Part shown: positions 5,607-6,836 of the stretch, piece after piece | Position numbering within the stretch: position 1 is the stretch's first letter | How the letters are laid out: the number at the start of each line of letters is the position of its first letter | Origin: Acidobacteriaceae bacterium | GTDB taxonomy: Bacteria > Acidobacteriota > Terriglobia > Terriglobales > Acidobacteriaceae | Length of the DNA: 6,836 nucleotides | Direction of reading: 5' to 3' | Assembly: GCA_027307295.1 (NCBI GenBank) | Contig: DAHUXF010000158.1 | Span: forward strand, 1-6,836 | The notes under the pieces: generated by a model | The model's input: the letters and a program-made list of their open reading frames with translations, nothing else | Database searches by the model: none | What the model was told of the DNA's origin: nothing | Position numbers and translations under genes: made by a program

Positions 5607-6699
5607 ACATCTCCATCGAGACTTTTGCCGTGCGGGCAATTTTTTCCGGATTACATTGCATGAGCAATGTGTTGGCCATCATGTCCAGCGGCACCACGCG
5701 CATGGCGTAGCCGCGTTCGATTGCTGCCTTGGGCATGCCGAACACCGTGCATGATTCTTCACTCTGCGCGATGGTCAGCGCGCCGGCGTCTTTCATCATT
5801 CCCAGGCCGGTGGCGCCATCGTCTCCCATGCCGGTCATCAGGGCCCCAATGGCCCGGCTGCCAAACTCGGCGGCCACAGACCGGAAAAGAATGTCCACGG
5901 AAGGCCGGTGCCCGTTGACGCGCGCCTCATCGGATAGCACAACCGTGTTGCCCAGCGGCATGCGGCGCACCTTGATGTGCCGGTCGCCGGGGCAGATGAG
6001 CGCCCGTCCGGCAATCAGCAGGTCGCCTGACTGCGCCTCTTTCACGTCAATGGCGCATGACTCATCCAGCCGCCGGGAAAACATTTCCGTAAAGCCCGCA
6101 GGCATATGCTGCACCACAACGATGCTGCCGGGGAAGTCCCCAGGCAGTTGCGCCAGCAGATACTGGAGCGCGTTGGGACCGCCGGTAGAAATCCCTATGG
6201 CCACTACCTTGGTAGGTTCGCGGCGGGGACGCAAGGGCAGTTTACTGGGCTTGGGCCGGTCCAGCAGCACCGGCAGGACCGGAGCATTGCGGATGCGGCT
6301 TTTGGCTGCGACTTTAATTTTGTTGATCAGGTCCTCGGCGATTTCGTCCATATGCGCGGACGCAGCATCGCGCGGCTTGGCCACAAAATCAAAGGCCCCC
6401 AGCGCCAGCGCCTTGAACGTGGAAGATGCGCCTTCCGTGGTCAAAGCGCTAACCACAATCACCGGCACGCGAAAACGGCGCGTAATCTGGCGCAGAGTTT
6501 CCAGCCCGTCCATGCGGGGCATTTCCAGGTCCAGCGTTACCACATCGGGCCGCAGGTCTTCAATTTTCTTGAGCCCAAAAGCGCCGTCCATGGCTGTGCC
6601 TACAACCTCAATTTCACTGTCCCGGGCAAGGATCTGTGGAATCAACTTGCGCATGAGCGCAGAGTCATCCACCACCAGGACTCGCAAGTTCTTGCTCAT
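5605..6699 (-). CDS. cheB: Chemotaxis response regulator protein-glutamate methylesterase CheB
   Basis: The 364-residue protein has the two-domain CheB layout at near-usual length. Residues 1-120 are a receiver with D11 and D12, phosphoacceptor D57 in L-D-L-E-M-P, S84 and K108. A Pro/Arg-rich linker covers about 138-162, and the methylesterase domain runs from about 164 to 350. The catalytic triad is visible: S171 in G-I-S-T-G-G-P, H198 in V-V-Q-H-M-P, and D294 in T-G-M-G-D-D-G. CheB removes methyl groups from glutamates of methyl-accepting receptors (and deamidates glutamine) when phosphorylated by CheA, giving adaptation. Its ATG overlaps the stop of cheA (ATGA), with a G-rich stretch about 8 nt upstream as a possible ribosome site, so translation is probably coupled to cheA. 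The CheR methyltransferase that would oppose it is not in the window. Confidence 0.97.
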   Translation of the reverse strand: MSKNLRVLVVDDSALMRKLIPQILARDSEIEVVGTAMDGAFGLKKIEDLRPDVVTLDLEMPRMDGLETLRQITRRFRVPVIVVSALTTEGASSTFKALALGAFDFVAKPRDAASAHMDEIAEDLINKIKVAAKSRIRNAPVLPVLLDRPKPSKLPLRPRREPTKVVAIGISTGGPNALQYLLAQLPGDFPGSIVVVQHMPAGFTEMFSRRLDESCAIDVKEAQSGDLLIAGRALICPGDRHIKVRRMPLGNTVVLSDEARVNGHRPSVDILFRSVAAEFGSRAIGALMTGMGDDGATGLGMMKDAGALTIAQSEESCTVFGMPKAAIERGYAMRVVPLDMMANTLLMQCNPEKIARTAKVSMEM

Positions 6700-6836
6700 G
6701 CAGTGGCCCCCACCATCTCCAACCGTCCCAGCTTGGCAACCACACTGGAGAGATTCAAAATCAGCACTACCGTACCATCACCCAGAATCGAAGCGCCGCT
6801 TACCAGGTCCGTGGCCACCAGGTGATCGTCCATGGC
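6696..6836 (-). CDS. cheA: Chemotaxis histidine kinase CheA, C-terminal 46 residues (partial)
   Basis: On the minus strand the frame is open from the window edge at 6836 to the TGA at 6698-6696, 46 codons. The peptide holds L-V-S-G-A-S-I-L-G-D-G-T-V-V-L-I-L-N, which matches the end of the CheW-like regulatory (P5) domain of CheA, where G-A-T-I-L-G-D-G-x-V-x-L-I-L-D is typical. CheW itself shares this fold but usually lacks the I-L-G-D-G form, so CheA is the better call. The kinase core and the phosphorylated His domain are outside the window. P5 binds CheW and the receptors. The stop overlaps the cheB start by ATGA, so this is the upstream gene of the same operon, and the promoter must lie beyond the right edge. 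Confidence 0.8.
   Translation of the reverse strand, partial: AMDDHLVATDLVSGASILGDGTVVLILNLSSVVAKLGRLEMVGATA

Noticed and set aside
6106..6825. Plus-strand open frame of 239 codons opposite cheB
   Set aside because: It is antisense to the catalytic domains of CheB and the end of CheA, has no recognisable domain, and its length is explained by codon bias on the other strand.

Overview
The window looks like a piece of chromosome from a free-living, moderately GC-rich bacterium with a Gram-negative type envelope. The gene mix is a membrane glycosyltransferase, a DUF92 membrane protein, a bacterial Ku, a YVTN/YncE-type surface lipoprotein and a CheA-CheB-CheY-CheX chemotaxis operon. An acidobacterium (Terriglobia or Koribacter-like soil lineage) would fit well. 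That placement is inferred from gene content and protein style, not from a marker gene.

Layout, left to right. (1) 1-1196, plus strand: the C-terminal part of a polytopic GT39/ArnT-like glycosyltransferase whose N-terminus lies outside the window. (2) 1232-2089, minus strand: a DUF92 family membrane protein, convergent with the glycosyltransferase. (3) 2146-3027, plus strand: a complete bacterial Ku, divergent from the DUF92 gene across only 56 bp. (4) 3028-3213: a non-coding spacer with small inverted repeats and a possible promoter. (5) 3214-4563, plus strand: a lipoprotein with seven recognisable beta-propeller blades. (6) 4606-4637: a strong hairpin, probably a bidirectional terminator, between the lipoprotein gene and the end of the chemotaxis operon. 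(7) 4663-6836, minus strand: the operon cheA (last 46 codons only), cheB, cheY and cheX, transcribed right to left.

The chemotaxis genes form one tight unit. cheA and cheB overlap by ATGA, cheB and cheY are 10 bp apart, and cheY and cheX are 2 bp apart; the ribosome sites of cheY and cheX sit in the tail of the preceding gene. Together they supply the kinase CheA, the receptor methylesterase CheB (adaptation), the diffusible regulator CheY and the CheY-P phosphatase CheX (signal termination). Ku would bind DNA double-strand breaks for non-homologous end joining, but no LigD gene is in view. The other genes are not obviously linked to one another.

No mobile element, CRISPR array, tRNA or rRNA was seen. 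I found no convincing undescribed system here. The points most worth a second look are the CheX-type signal termination with its matching CheY, the Ku lacking a neighbouring ligase, the cysteine-bearing insertion in the propeller lipoprotein, and the convergent terminator.
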